Notes: a model not told the origin generated them from the sequence alone. Counted from the stretch's first letter, positions 14,422 through 22,690 are shown. The stretch is 24,393 nucleotides of DNA from JBJXHB01 sp046160725 (GCA_046160725.1 JBJXHB010000562.1:1-24393), one strand, 5' to 3'. Program-made: numbers and translations.

Positions 14422-17172
14422 TCAGTCGGAAGGCGTCTCGCGCAAGGCCAGCTGGACGGCGTCGGCCAGGCCCAAGGCCTCGCCCTCGGCCCAGTGCTGG
14501 CGCGCGCGGGCGGCCGTCAGCTGCACGCGCGCCAGGCGGCGCACGCGGGCCAGATCACGCAGGTCGCTGGCGTTCAGCGGAGCCACATGCTGGTGCCAGA
14601 AACGGCCGGCAAAAGCCGCCAGCTGCAAGGCATCGCGCGGCCGCCGCTGATGCGCCAGGGCATGCGGCAGGTTCCATAGCGCATAGGCCAGCGGCAGCAT
14701 GTCCAGCGTGCGCCAGCCCAGCGCCAGGGCCTCCCGGTAGGCCTGCGCGGCCTCGGCCCAGCGGCGCTGCCCGCACAGCACCTCGCCCAGGTTGATGCAG
14801 CCGCTGGCATGGCGGCCCCAGTCCTGGGCTGCGCGCGTGCCGTCCAGCATGCGGCGGGCCAGCAGCCGGGCCTCCTCGCGGCGCTGCGGGTCCTCGGCCA
14901 GTGCCAGCACCAGATTGCCCATGCCCGTCAGGCAGCCGGCGGCGTCACCGGCCTCGGTCCAGGCGGCCAGGGCCTGCTGCTGCAGCGCCACCGCATCCGC
15001 GCGCCGGCCGGCCTTGCGCGCCAGCGCTCCCAGGGTGGTGAGAATGCTGGCCTGCAGCGACAACGCGCCGGCGCCACGGGCCAGGTCCAGCGCCTCGTGC
15101 AGCTGCGGCTCGACCGTGGCATCGCGGAAGCGCCGCCAGCGCACATGCGACACCCGCGCCAGCACTTGGGCCCGGGCCAGTCCGGCGGCCGGCAGCTGGG
15201 CCATGGCCGCATCGGCATGGCGGTCGGTGGCCGGCTGGTCGCCGACCCGGTGCCAGGCGCGCATCAGGGCCACATGACTGAGCGCCTGGAGCTCGCTTCG
15301 GGGCAGCGCCGACACAGCTTGCTCCAGCGTCTGCAGCATGCCCAGCGGCAACACCATGTCGCTGACCGCCGGCTGCAGCGCCAGCAACAGCCGGCAGGCC
15401 TGCTCGGGCCTGCCCTGGGCCAGGGCCTCGGACATGGCCAGCGCCAGGTTGGGCAGCTCGGCACGCACCTGGGGAAGCGAGGCGTTCAGCGGCAGGGCCT
15501 CGGCCCAGCGCTGCAGCCAGTCGGCATGCCGGCTGCGGGCGCGGCGGGCCGCCGCCGGCGCCAGCTGCTGGTGCGCATATTCGCGGATCAGCTCGTAAGG
15601 CCACCAGCGCGGCTCGCCGTCGACCTCCTCTGCACGCAGCAGCGAGTGGTCGACCAAAATGTCGATCACATTCAGCGTGGCGGCCGCCTCGACGCCACTC
15701 AGCGCCTGCGCCGCGGCCAACGAGAAGCCGCCGCTGCACACGCTGGTGGCCGCCAGCAGGGTGCGCGCGGTCTCGGGCAGCAGCTGCCAGCTCCAGTCGA
15801 TCACCTTCAGCATCGATGCATGCCGCGGGTCGCTGCCGCCGCGCGGGCCGCTGCGGGCCAGCAGCTCCAGCGCCGCACCGTCCGGCCGGGCCTGGGCCTC
15901 ACGCAGTCGCTGCACCAGTGCCGCCGGCGGCAGGCTGCGCACGCGTGCCGCGGCCAGCTCGATGGCCAGCGGCATGCCCTCCAGCAGGCGCACCAGTTCC
16001 ACCACCGCGGTGGTGGTGCGCGCGCCGAGGTGAAAGTCGGCTCGGGCCGCCCGCGCCCGGTCGACGAACAACGCCACCGACGCGCAGGCCGCAGCGCTTT
16101 CGGCATCGGCATCCGGCGCCGGCACCGGCAGCGACGGCATGCGCCAGTGCACCTCGCCGTCCAGGCCCAGGGCCCTTCGCGAGGTCACCAGCAGGTGCAA
16201 CCGATCAGTGGACTCCAGCAGGCGCGCCACCAGTGGCGCGGCCGCCTCGACCAGCTGCTCGGCGTTGTCCAGCACCAGCAACACGCGACGCTCGGCCAGC
16301 AGGCCGGCCAGCTGGGCCACCACGTCGGCGCTGCGCAGCGACTGCCGCAAGGCCAGCAGCATCGCATCCAGCAGGTCGGCGCTGCCGCTGCAGGCCACCA
16401 GCGGGACAAAAGCCACCAGGTCGAAGCGGCCATCGCCGGCATCGCGCAGCCGTGTCGCGGTCTCCACCGCCAGGCGGGTCTTGCCGGTGCCGCCGGGGCC
16501 GAGCAGGGTCACCAGCCGCGACGCCGCCACCACCGCACCCAGGTCGGCGCAGGTCTGGTCGGCACCCAGCAGCCGGGTCAGGTAGCGCGGCAGGGCGGGC
16601 TGGGCCGAGCGCGCCGGCGACAGGCCGGGCGCTGCAGCGGTCGGCGGCGCGGGGCCCGCCGCGGTGCCCATCGGCAGCACACCGGCGGTGTCGCCCAGCG
16701 ACTCGGCCAGGGCCGACAGGCGCATGCGCTCATGTGCGATCCAGTCGTCGTAGTGGCCCGGCATCAGCTCACCGCGGTACAGCGCCAGCGCCTCGGCACT
16801 GCGGCCGGCGCGGGCCAGGGCTTCGAACCGGACCACGTCACAGTCCAGCGCGCCCGCCACCACGCGCACGCCGACCCGGTCGGCCTCGATGATCTGGCCC
16901 GAGGCCGGCGTCTGCAGCAGGCCGCGCAACACCGACAAGGCCTGGCGCAGCCGGTTGCGCCCGGCGTCCAGCTCGACCCCCGGCCACAGCAGCTCGATCA
17001 ACTCCTCGCGCGGGTGCAGGCGCTGCGGGTACAGCGACAGGCGCGCCAGCAGCGCCGCCACCGCACGGCTGGGCAGCCGCTGCAACCGCTGCGGCCCGAG
17101 CTCGACCTCCAACGTGCCCAGCAGCCAGACGCGGCACGGCGCGGCATGGGCAGAGGTGGCATCGGATGTCAT
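14422..17172 (-). CDS. AfsR/SARP-like transcriptional regulator: winged helix, BTAD, STAND ATPase and TPR
   Basis: This encodes a 916-residue multidomain protein. Residues about 12-108 form an OmpR-type winged helix (LLGTLEVELGPQRL, then HPREELIELLWPG and RNRLRQALSVLR). Residues about 110-165 resemble a bacterial transcriptional activator domain. A Pro/Ala-rich linker follows. The NTPase has Walker A GPGGTGKT (225-232), Walker B RVLLVLDNAEQL (296-307), LLVTSRRAL (about 328) and GMPLAIELAAARVR (from 399), as in AfsR/NB-ARC-type STAND proteins. The C-terminal 450 residues are Ala/Leu-rich helical repeats like tetratricopeptides. Such proteins act as switches in which ligand or partner sensing by the repeats controls DNA binding. 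The ATG at 17172 starts the gene; no in-frame upstream extension is needed. It diverges from the acyl-CoA ligase gene and converges on the ferredoxin gene. Target genes are unknown. Confidence 0.88.
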   Translation of the reverse strand: MTSDATSAHAAPCRVWLLGTLEVELGPQRLQRLPSRAVAALLARLSLYPQRLHPREELIELLWPGVELDAGRNRLRQALSVLRGLLQTPASGQIIEADRVGVRVVAGALDCDVVRFEALARAGRSAEALALYRGELMPGHYDDWIAHERMRLSALAESLGDTAGVLPMGTAAGPAPPTAAAPGLSPARSAQPALPRYLTRLLGADQTCADLGAVVAASRLVTLLGPGGTGKTRLAVETATRLRDAGDGRFDLVAFVPLVACSGSADLLDAMLLALRQSLRSADVVAQLAGLLAERRVLLVLDNAEQLVEAAAPLVARLLESTDRLHLLVTSRRALGLDGEVHWRMPSLPVPAPDADAESAAACASVALFVDRARAARADFHLGARTTTAVVELVRLLEGMPLAIELAAARVRSLPPAALVQRLREAQARPDGAALELLARSGPRGGSDPRHASMLKVIDWSWQLLPETARTLLAATSVCSGGFSLAAAQALSGVEAAATLNVIDILVDHSLLRAEEVDGEPRWWPYELIREYAHQQLAPAAARRARSRHADWLQRWAEALPLNASLPQVRAELPNLALAMSEALAQGRPEQACRLLLALQPAVSDMVLPLGMLQTLEQAVSALPRSELQALSHVALMRAWHRVGDQPATDRHADAAMAQLPAAGLARAQVLARVSHVRWRRFRDATVEPQLHEALDLARGAGALSLQASILTTLGALARKAGRRADAVALQQQALAAWTEAGDAAGCLTGMGNLVLALAEDPQRREEARLLARRMLDGTRAAQDWGRHASGCINLGEVLCGQRRWAEAAQAYREALALGWRTLDMLPLAYALWNLPHALAHQRRPRDALQLAAFAGRFWHQHVAPLNASDLRDLARVRRLARVQLTAARARQHWAEGEALGLADAVQLALRETPSD

Positions 17173-17256
17173 GGGCTAGGCAGGTGCGAGCAGGCGCGGC
17201 GTCAACGCATTCTGCGGCGTCCGGCAACACCGCGGCAGCGGCCGCCAGAGCGACGT

Positions 17257-17281
17257 GGTGTCCGCTACCTAGGCGCACACC
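17257..17281. promoter_or_regulatory. Imperfect inverted repeat in the divergent regulator/ligase promoter region
   Basis: GGTGTCCGC at 17257-17265 and GCGCACACC at 17273-17281 pair at eight of nine positions around TACCTAG. It is the clearest dyad in the 183-nt gap between the two divergent start codons at 17172 and 17356, so it is a candidate operator. No strong sigma-70 promoter is obvious in the gap on either strand. Confidence 0.35.
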
Positions 17282-17355
17282 CTGATAGCGAATGCCCCGA
17301 CCCGGCGATTGTCAGCTTCTCGTCAGAATCAGTCGAACCCGCCGTTGCCCCTGCA

Positions 17356-19032
17356 ATGGACTCGACGCTCTCCTCGCTGTACCCCGATGCCGTTCCCCCG
17401 GTGCTGCCTGCGCAGCGCCCGGCGTCGTTGTGCGCCTTGCTGGACGATGCTCTGCAGCGCCATGCCAAGCAGACAGCCTACCGCTGCCAGGGTGCCAGCC
17501 TGACCTTTGCACAGGTCGATGAGGCCGCTGCGGCGCTGACCGGCTGGCTGCTGCAGCAAGGCCTGCAGCGCGGCGAGCGTGTGGCGCTGTTGCTGCCCAA
17601 CCTGCCGCAGGTGCCCGTGGCCGCCTTGGCGGTGTGGCGCGCCGGCGGTGTGCTGGTCCGCCTGAATCCGCAGGCCGATCCCGCGCTGCTGCAGCAACAA
17701 CTGGCGGACAGCGGTACACGGATCGTGCTGGTGCTCGACGCACTGGCAGCACGCCTGGCCCCTCTGCGCGAGGAGCTGCCGCTGCTGCGCCACGTGGTGG
17801 TCTGTTCCGTCGGCGATTTGCTCGGGCCGCTGCGCGGCGCCTGGGTCAACTTTGCGCGCTGGCACTTGCAGCGCGCGGTACCGCGCCATGCACTGGTCGG
17901 CGCGGTGGCCTTCCGTCATGCCCTTGCGCGCGGTCGGTCGCGGCCCGCGATGCCCCTGCCGGCGCCGCCCGGGGCCGATGACCTGGCCGTGCTGCAGCAC
18001 ACCGGCGGCACCACCGGCGCACCGCGGACGGTCGAGCTGCTGCACCGCAACCTGGTGGCCAATGTCATGCAGTGCGCGGCCTGGGTGTCCCCGGCCCTCA
18101 GCATGATCCGCAGCGGCGAGCAACCCGGCATGGTCTGCGCCTTGCCCCTGCACCATGCCTTTGCCTTCACGGTGTGCCTGCTGCTGGGCCTGCACCTGGG
18201 CTGCTGCGTGGTCCTGATCCCCGACGGACGCGACACCGCGGCCCTGCTGAAGACGCTGGCCACCGAGCGCTTCCACTGGCTGCCGGGGGTCAACTCGTTG
18301 TTCAGCGCGCTGCTGCATCACCCGGCCTTCGACAGTGTGGACTGGAGCATGCTGCGGCTGTCGGTGGCCGGCGGAGCGGCTGTCCAGCATGCCGTGGCGC
18401 GGCAGTGGCTGGAGCGCACCGGCTGCCCGTTGTGCGAGGCCTATGGCCTGGCCGAGGCATCGCCGGCCGTGACCTGCAACCCGGTGGATGCCACCGGATT
18501 CAGCGGCGCCGCGGGCCTGCCGCTGCCCGGGACCGAATTGCAGATCATCGATGACGTCGGCTTGGCGCTGCCCGATGGCATGGTCGGCGAAATCGCCGTG
18601 CGGGGCCCGCAGCTGGCAGCGGGCTATTGGCAACGGCCGCACGACACGGCACGCGCGATGACCACCCAGGGCTTCCTGCGCACCGGCGACGTGGGTCGCA
18701 TCGACGAGTACGGCTACCTGCATGTCATCGACCGCCGCTGCGACGTCATCCGGGTCGGCGGCCTGCCGGTCTATCCATCGGAGATCGAGGACGTGATCGT
18801 CTCGATGCCGGGCGTGCGCGAGGCTGGCGTCGTCGGCCGGCAGGCGCCAGAAGGCGGCGACCAGGTGGTGGCGGTGGTCGTGCGCCAGGACCCGAGCCTG
18901 GATGAGGCGGCGGTGCTGCACTGGTGCGCCGACCACCTGACCGGCTACAAGCGGCCGCGGCAGGTGCTGTTCCGCGACACGCTGCCGAAGTCGGCGGTCG
19001 GCAAGGTGCTGCGGCGCGAGTTGCGGGCCTGA
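17356..19032 (+). CDS. AMP-binding acyl-CoA ligase (long-chain fatty acid-CoA ligase-like)
   Basis: This encodes a 558-residue ANL-superfamily enzyme expected to activate a carboxylic acid to its CoA thioester via an acyl-adenylate. The P-loop reads HTGGTTGAPR (TGGTTG at 216-221), with His where Tyr is usual and Arg-Thr where Lys-Gly is usual. The A5 motif is EAYGLAEASP, with Ala in place of the common Thr/Ser. The hinge region is DRRCDVIRVGGLPVYPSEIEDV, and the catalytic lysine K550 is retained in SAVGKVLRREL. The overall layout is FadD-like, but the specificity is not readable and an aromatic or medium-chain acid is possible. The ATG at 17356 is used because upstream in-frame sequence is antisense to the regulator gene. 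A repeat element begins at the stop codon. Confidence 0.88.
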   Translation: MDSTLSSLYPDAVPPVLPAQRPASLCALLDDALQRHAKQTAYRCQGASLTFAQVDEAAAALTGWLLQQGLQRGERVALLLPNLPQVPVAALAVWRAGGVLVRLNPQADPALLQQQLADSGTRIVLVLDALAARLAPLREELPLLRHVVVCSVGDLLGPLRGAWVNFARWHLQRAVPRHALVGAVAFRHALARGRSRPAMPLPAPPGADDLAVLQHTGGTTGAPRTVELLHRNLVANVMQCAAWVSPALSMIRSGEQPGMVCALPLHHAFAFTVCLLLGLHLGCCVVLIPDGRDTAALLKTLATERFHWLPGVNSLFSALLHHPAFDSVDWSMLRLSVAGGAAVQHAVARQWLERTGCPLCEAYGLAEASPAVTCNPVDATGFSGAAGLPLPGTELQIIDDVGLALPDGMVGEIAVRGPQLAAGYWQRPHDTARAMTTQGFLRTGDVGRIDEYGYLHVIDRRCDVIRVGGLPVYPSEIEDVIVSMPGVREAGVVGRQAPEGGDQVVAVVVRQDPSLDEAAVLHWCADHLTGYKRPRQVLFRDTLPKSAVGKVLRRELRA

Positions 19033-19155
19033 TGCGGGTTCGCGTTCAATCGTATGAATCTGTAGGGCTGCGACGGGCTCAAAGCGGACGATGGAACCCA
19101 CTGCTCGCCCCTTACTTGCGCGCGGCAAGGCTGGGGCCGACGGGCTGGGCGGCCA
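19033..19155 (+). repeat. Intergenic repeat, copy A (plus orientation)
   Basis: Beginning directly at the acyl-CoA ligase stop codon, this segment matches 24033-24159 after alr. The first 58 nt including the stop align without gaps with about nine mismatches, sharing TTCGCGTTCA, TCGTAT, GGGCTG and GACGGGCTCAAAGCGG. A more divergent middle follows, then GCGCGGCAAGG and CGGGCTGGGCGGCCAG. The head can form a weak hairpin whose stem includes the TGA stop. Confidence 0.8.
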
Positions 19156-19173
19156 GCCCCGGCCTTGCCGCGC
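19120..19173. repeat. Large palindrome where repeat copies A and C meet tail to tail
   Basis: GCGCGGCAAGGC at 19120-19131 pairs perfectly with GCCTTGCCGCGC at 19162-19173. Within the loop, GGGCTGG at 19142-19148 pairs with CCAGCCC at 19153-19159 around GCGG. The result is a strong two-stage stem-loop about 90 nt after the ligase stop codon. It could block transcription or stabilise the 3' end of the mRNA. No T-run follows. Confidence 0.65.
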
Positions 19174-19221
19174 CACGGCATCAACCCAGATAGCAGCCAT
19201 CCAAAGGACCGCTATGAGCCC
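19153..19221 (-). repeat. Intergenic repeat, copy C (minus orientation, partial)
   Basis: Read on the minus strand from 19221 to 19153, this 69-nt segment matches 24075-24143 with only three mismatches, including the core GCGGTCCTTTGGATGGCTGC. It lacks the TTCGCGTTCA hairpin head. It shares its tail with copy A and so forms an inverted pair. The remaining part of this gene-free stretch (19222-19365) shows no recognisable gene or strong promoter; it ends with the AGGA ribosome binding site of the next gene. Confidence 0.8.
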
Positions 19222-19365
19222 AAAGGCGCCACCCGAAAAGATACTCCTGCAAGCAATCGGGCATGAGATCACGCCGTGTGGGATGAGCGCGCCAGCACCC
19301 AGCCAGAATCCGCCGCTGTCATCGCCGCCGCTGTTGTCTCACCCGTTACCTACAGGACACCGCCC

Positions 19366-20445
19366 ATGCCCGCCGATACCCGTGTCATCGATGCTGATCG
19401 GCTGCTGAACGCCATGCGCCACCTGGTGCGGGGCTTCGGCAGCAGCGAAGACGAGGCCCAGGCGGTGGCGGCCAATCTGGTGCAGGCCAACCTGACCGGC
19501 CATGACTCGCACGGCGTGGGCATGCTGCCGCGCTATGCCGACAACTACCTCGACGGCGGCCTGGTTCCCAACACCGCCGTGCGCGTGGTGCATGACAGCG
19601 GCGCCCTGCTGCGGCTGGACGGCGGCGCCGGCTTCGGCCAGGTGGTCGGCGCACAAGCCATCGATCTGGCGGCGCAGCGCGCGCGCAGCCACGGCAGCTG
19701 CATCATGGCGCTGGGCAATGCGCACCACATCGGGCGCATCGGCGCCTGGGCCGAGCAGGCCGCGGCCGCCGGGCTGGTGTCGCTGCACTTCGTCAACGTG
19801 ATGGCACGCGCCATCGTGGCGCCGCACGGTGGGCGCGACGCCCGCTTCGGCACCAACCCGGTGTGCATCGGCGTGCCGCTGCCGGGCCGTGAGCCGGTGA
19901 TCCTGGACTTCGCGACCAGCGCCGTGGCGCAGGGCAAGACGCGGGTGGCCTACAACAAGGGCGAGGCGGTGGCCGAGGGCTGCCTGCTGGACGACCAGGG
20001 CCAGCCCAGCACCGACCCGCGCTGGAGCGTGGTGCCGCCGTTCGGGGCCCTGCTGACCTTCGGCACGCACAAGGGATACGGGCTGGCGCTGGCCTGCGAG
20101 CTGCTGGGCGGCGCGCTGGCGGCGGGCATGACGCAGCGCGACCAGTTGCCGGGCAAGAAGACCATCCTGAACGGCATGTTCAGCGTGCTGCTGGACCCGT
20201 CCGCGCTGGCACCGGGCCAGGCCTTCGCCGACGAGGCGCTGGCCTTCATCGACTGGGTCAAGTCGTCGCCAGCGCGCGATGGCTTCGATCCGGTGCAGGT
20301 GGCCGGCGACCCGGAGCGCGCCACCGTCGCGCGGCGCCGCGTCGAGGGCATACCGGTGGACAGCACCACCTGGGCCGAGTTGCTGACCGCGGCCGACCGG
20401 CTGGGCGTGGCGCGCCAGGAGATCGAGCGTCTGGCCTTGGGTTGA
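19366..20445 (+). CDS. Ldh2/malate-lactate dehydrogenase family oxidoreductase
   Basis: This encodes a 359-residue NAD(P)-dependent dehydrogenase of the Ldh_2 (malate/L-lactate/ureidoglycolate/2,3-diketo-L-gulonate) family, which differs in fold from classical LDH/MDH. Visible family motifs are ANLTGHDSHGVGMLPRY (from residue 41), GNAHHIGRIGAWAE (from 118), APHGGRDARFGTNP (GTNP at 162-165), ILDFATSAVAQGKTR and GTHKGYGLALACELL. The length is typical. The ATG at 19366 has AGGA 8 nt upstream and gives the usual short N-terminus; an upstream in-frame ATG at 19276 would add a Pro/Ser-rich leader without homology-like features. The substrate is an alpha-hydroxy or alpha-keto acid, not further resolvable. 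It converges on the EamA gene. Confidence 0.92.
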   Translation: MPADTRVIDADRLLNAMRHLVRGFGSSEDEAQAVAANLVQANLTGHDSHGVGMLPRYADNYLDGGLVPNTAVRVVHDSGALLRLDGGAGFGQVVGAQAIDLAAQRARSHGSCIMALGNAHHIGRIGAWAEQAAAAGLVSLHFVNVMARAIVAPHGGRDARFGTNPVCIGVPLPGREPVILDFATSAVAQGKTRVAYNKGEAVAEGCLLDDQGQPSTDPRWSVVPPFGALLTFGTHKGYGLALACELLGGALAAGMTQRDQLPGKKTILNGMFSVLLDPSALAPGQAFADEALAFIDWVKSSPARDGFDPVQVAGDPERATVARRRVEGIPVDSTTWAELLTAADRLGVARQEIERLALG

Positions 20446-20452
20446 TGCCCAT

Positions 20453-20472
20453 GGCGCCGGGCGCCGGGCGCC
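20453..20472. terminator. Tandem palindromic GGCGCC units between convergent genes
   Basis: GGCGCC occurs three times with single G spacers at a 7-bp period in the 65-nt gap between the convergent dehydrogenase and EamA genes. Each unit is self-complementary, so the block can fold in several registers and may slow RNA polymerase. There is no T-tract, so terminator function is a guess from position. Confidence 0.25.
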
Positions 20473-20510
20473 AACAGTGCTCGCGCCGGGGGCCGTCCGT
20501 CCTCGCGCCG

Positions 20511-21416
20511 TCAGCTCTCGCGTCGGGCCGCCAGCGCAGCGGCGGCGATGATCAGGGCACCGCCCATCAGCACCTTGGGCTCCAGGACGGCCGCGCCGAG
20601 CGCAATGGCCGAGCCGGCGGCGAAGAAGACCTCGGTCAGCATGATCACCGCGGTCGCGTGGGCGGCCAGGCGCGCGGCGCCGTACTGCAGCGACAGGTTG
20701 GAGGCCAGGAACCACAGCGACAGCGCGGCCACGGCCGGGCCGACCGGCCATAGCCAGCGCGCACTGTCGACGCCGGCCGGTGACGGCGCCGCGACTAGCG
20801 CAAACACCAGCGCCACCAACGCACCGCCGCTGAACATCGCCAGCGCGCGTGCATCCTCGCTGCGGTGGGCCTCGCGGCGCAGCATCACGTTGTTGAGCGC
20901 AAAGCTGACCCCGCCGACCAGGGCCAGAAAGTCCGGCAGGTCGCGCGGCAGGGGCCAGCCACCGCCGGTAGGCCACAGCACCACCAGCGCACCGGCCAGG
21001 GCCAGCCCCAACCGGCTTAGCGCGCGCCCGTCCAGGCGCTCGCCCAGCAGCGGCCGCGCCAGCAGCACGGCCCACAGCGGCATCAGGTAGAACAGCAGCA
21101 CCACCCGCACCACGTCGCCGGCGGTCACCGCCCAGTTGAAGGTGGCGTTGGTGGTGCCGGCGGCCAGCACCAGCACCCACAGCGCCGGCGTGCGCACGCA
21201 CTCGGCGATGGCACGCGGCCGGCGCGCGGCCAGCAGCAGCGCCGCCGCCCCATAGGCGACGGCGGTGACCCACAACGGGTGCAGCCCGATCGCCTGCAGC
21301 TCACGGAACGGCCACCAGGAGACACCCCAGGTGAACGCGTTGAAGACCAGGGCCAGCGCCGCCAGCCGCGTGGCGCGCGCGGCCGCGTCGCCCGGGCCGG
21401 CCGGGGCGGGGCTCAA
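20511..21416 (-). CDS. DMT superfamily transporter, EamA type
   Basis: This encodes a 301-residue membrane protein with about ten hydrophobic segments arranged as two EamA repeats. Typical strings are NAFTWGVSWWPFREL in the first helix, FYLMPLWAVLLARPLLGERL at the end of the first repeat and AVIMLTEVFFAAGSAIALG near the end of the second. Family members export amino acids or other metabolites, but the substrate is unknown. The likely start is TTG at 21416, which overlaps the lplT stop as TTGA; no ATG or GTG fits nearby, and this start places the first helix about 15 residues in. The overlap suggests the gene is translated by coupling from lplT. The start codon is the least certain point. Confidence 0.87.
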   Translation of the reverse strand: MSPAPAGPGDAAARATRLAALALVFNAFTWGVSWWPFRELQAIGLHPLWVTAVAYGAAALLLAARRPRAIAECVRTPALWVLVLAAGTTNATFNWAVTAGDVVRVVLLFYLMPLWAVLLARPLLGERLDGRALSRLGLALAGALVVLWPTGGGWPLPRDLPDFLALVGGVSFALNNVMLRREAHRSEDARALAMFSGGALVALVFALVAAPSPAGVDSARWLWPVGPAVAALSLWFLASNLSLQYGAARLAAHATAVIMLTEVFFAAGSAIALGAAVLEPKVLMGGALIIAAAALAARRES

Positions 21417-22690
21417 TGCTTGTCCGAGCGGGCGATGGCCAGCAGGCGCTCCACCTCGTCCCGGTGCTCCACGCAGTTGCGGGCATGCCAGCGGCGCACC
21501 AGCCACATCGTGCAGGCGACGGTGATGCCGAAGATCGCGATGGCACCGAAGGCGCTCAGACCGACCTTGACCAGCACCGTGTACAGCGCGCCCAGCCCCA
21601 GGATGCAGGCCTGCTCGTTGAAGTTCAGAACCGCGATGGAGCGGCCGGCCCCCATCAGGTTGTGGCCGCGGTGCTGCAGCAAGGCGTTCATCGGCACCAC
21701 CAGGAAGCCGCCGATGGCGCCCAGCAGCACCAGGAAGGGCGCGGCCAGCCAGACCTGGTCGATGACATTGAGCAGGATGATCAGCAGGCCCATGCCGATG
21801 CCCAGCGGTATCACATGGGTGGCCTTGTCCAGGCGCATCCACATCGACGCCGCGACCGCGCCGAAGGCGGTGCCGATGGCCACCACGCCCACCAGCGCCG
21901 AGGCCTGCGTCGTGCCGTAGCCCAGGGCCGCCGCAGCCCAGGCGAAGACGATTACCCGCATGTTGCCGGACACGCCCCAGAACAGCGTCGTCGTGGCCAG
22001 CGAGATCTGGCCCAGCTTGTCGCGCCACAGCCGGGCGTTGCACTGGCTGAAGTCGCGCACGTAGGACGCCGGGTCGGTGCTGAGCGGGATCAGGGCGGCC
22101 TCGGTGCGCGGTATGTACAGGTTGAAGGCCGCCGCGATGAAGTACAGCAGCACGATGGCGGCGATCGCGCTCTCGGGCGCGGTGTCGATGCCGGTGTCGA
22201 GCCAGGGAAATTCGAAGCCCAGCAGCATCGGCGCGACCTTCGGCCCCACCAGCTGCCCACCCAGCAGCACGCCCATGATGATCGAGGCGATGGTCAGGCC
22301 CTCGATCCAGCCGTTGGCCTTGACCAGCTGCGACGGCGGCAGCAGCTCGGTGAGGATGCCGTACTTGGCCGGCGAATAGGCGGCTGCGCCCAGGCCGACC
22401 ACCGCATAGGCCAGCAGCGGATGTCCGCCGAACAGCATCATCAGGCAACCCACCACCTTGATGAGGTTGGAGACGAACATCACGCGCCCCTTGGGCACGG
22501 CGTCGGCAAAGGCCCCGACCAGCGGCGCCAGCACGACATAGAACAGCGCGAACATCGGCGTCAGCGCCGGGATCTGCCATTCCGGGGCGCGGCTGGTGCG
22601 CAGCAGCTCGATGGCGGCGACCAGCAACGCGTTGTCGGCCAGCGAGCTGAAGAACTGCGCCGACATGATGGTGGAAAAGCCCTTCTTCAT
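21413..22690 (-). CDS. lplT: Lysophospholipid transporter LplT
   Basis: This encodes a 425-residue major-facilitator-type inner-membrane protein. LplT flips lysophospholipids inward for re-acylation. Supporting strings are MKKGFSTIMSAQFFSSLADNALLVAAI at the N-terminus (a characteristic LplT opening, in pieces), PLVGAFADAVPKGRVMFVSN, AAYSPAKYGILTELLPPSQLVKANG and GGFLVVPMNALLQHRGHNLMGAGRSIAVLNFNE. About 12 membrane segments are visible. In enterobacteria lplT is next to or fused with the acyltransferase gene aas; here no acyltransferase is adjacent, and the gene instead diverges from alr, as I recall for other betaproteobacteria. The ATG at 22690 has no clear ribosome binding site. Confidence 0.92.
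   Translation of the reverse strand: MKKGFSTIMSAQFFSSLADNALLVAAIELLRTSRAPEWQIPALTPMFALFYVVLAPLVGAFADAVPKGRVMFVSNLIKVVGCLMMLFGGHPLLAYAVVGLGAAAYSPAKYGILTELLPPSQLVKANGWIEGLTIASIIMGVLLGGQLVGPKVAPMLLGFEFPWLDTGIDTAPESAIAAIVLLYFIAAAFNLYIPRTEAALIPLSTDPASYVRDFSQCNARLWRDKLGQISLATTTLFWGVSGNMRVIVFAWAAAALGYGTTQASALVGVVAIGTAFGAVAASMWMRLDKATHVIPLGIGMGLLIILLNVIDQVWLAAPFLVLLGAIGGFLVVPMNALLQHRGHNLMGAGRSIAVLNFNEQACILGLGALYTVLVKVGLSAFGAIAIFGITVACTMWLVRRWHARNCVEHRDEVERLLAIARSDKH

Noticed and set aside
14809..17355. A plus-strand frame open for over 2.5 kb antisense to the regulator and in frame with the acyl-CoA ligase.
   Set aside because: Its product is rich in Gln, His, Gly and Arg with no recognisable domain, while the opposite strand encodes a clear multidomain protein. 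It is a by-product of high GC and codon bias.
19214..19408. Short frame starting MSPKAPPEKILLQ between repeat copy C and the dehydrogenase gene.
   Set aside because: It starts inside the repeat, becomes Pro/Ser-rich and runs out of frame into the dehydrogenase gene, with no supporting ribosome binding site.
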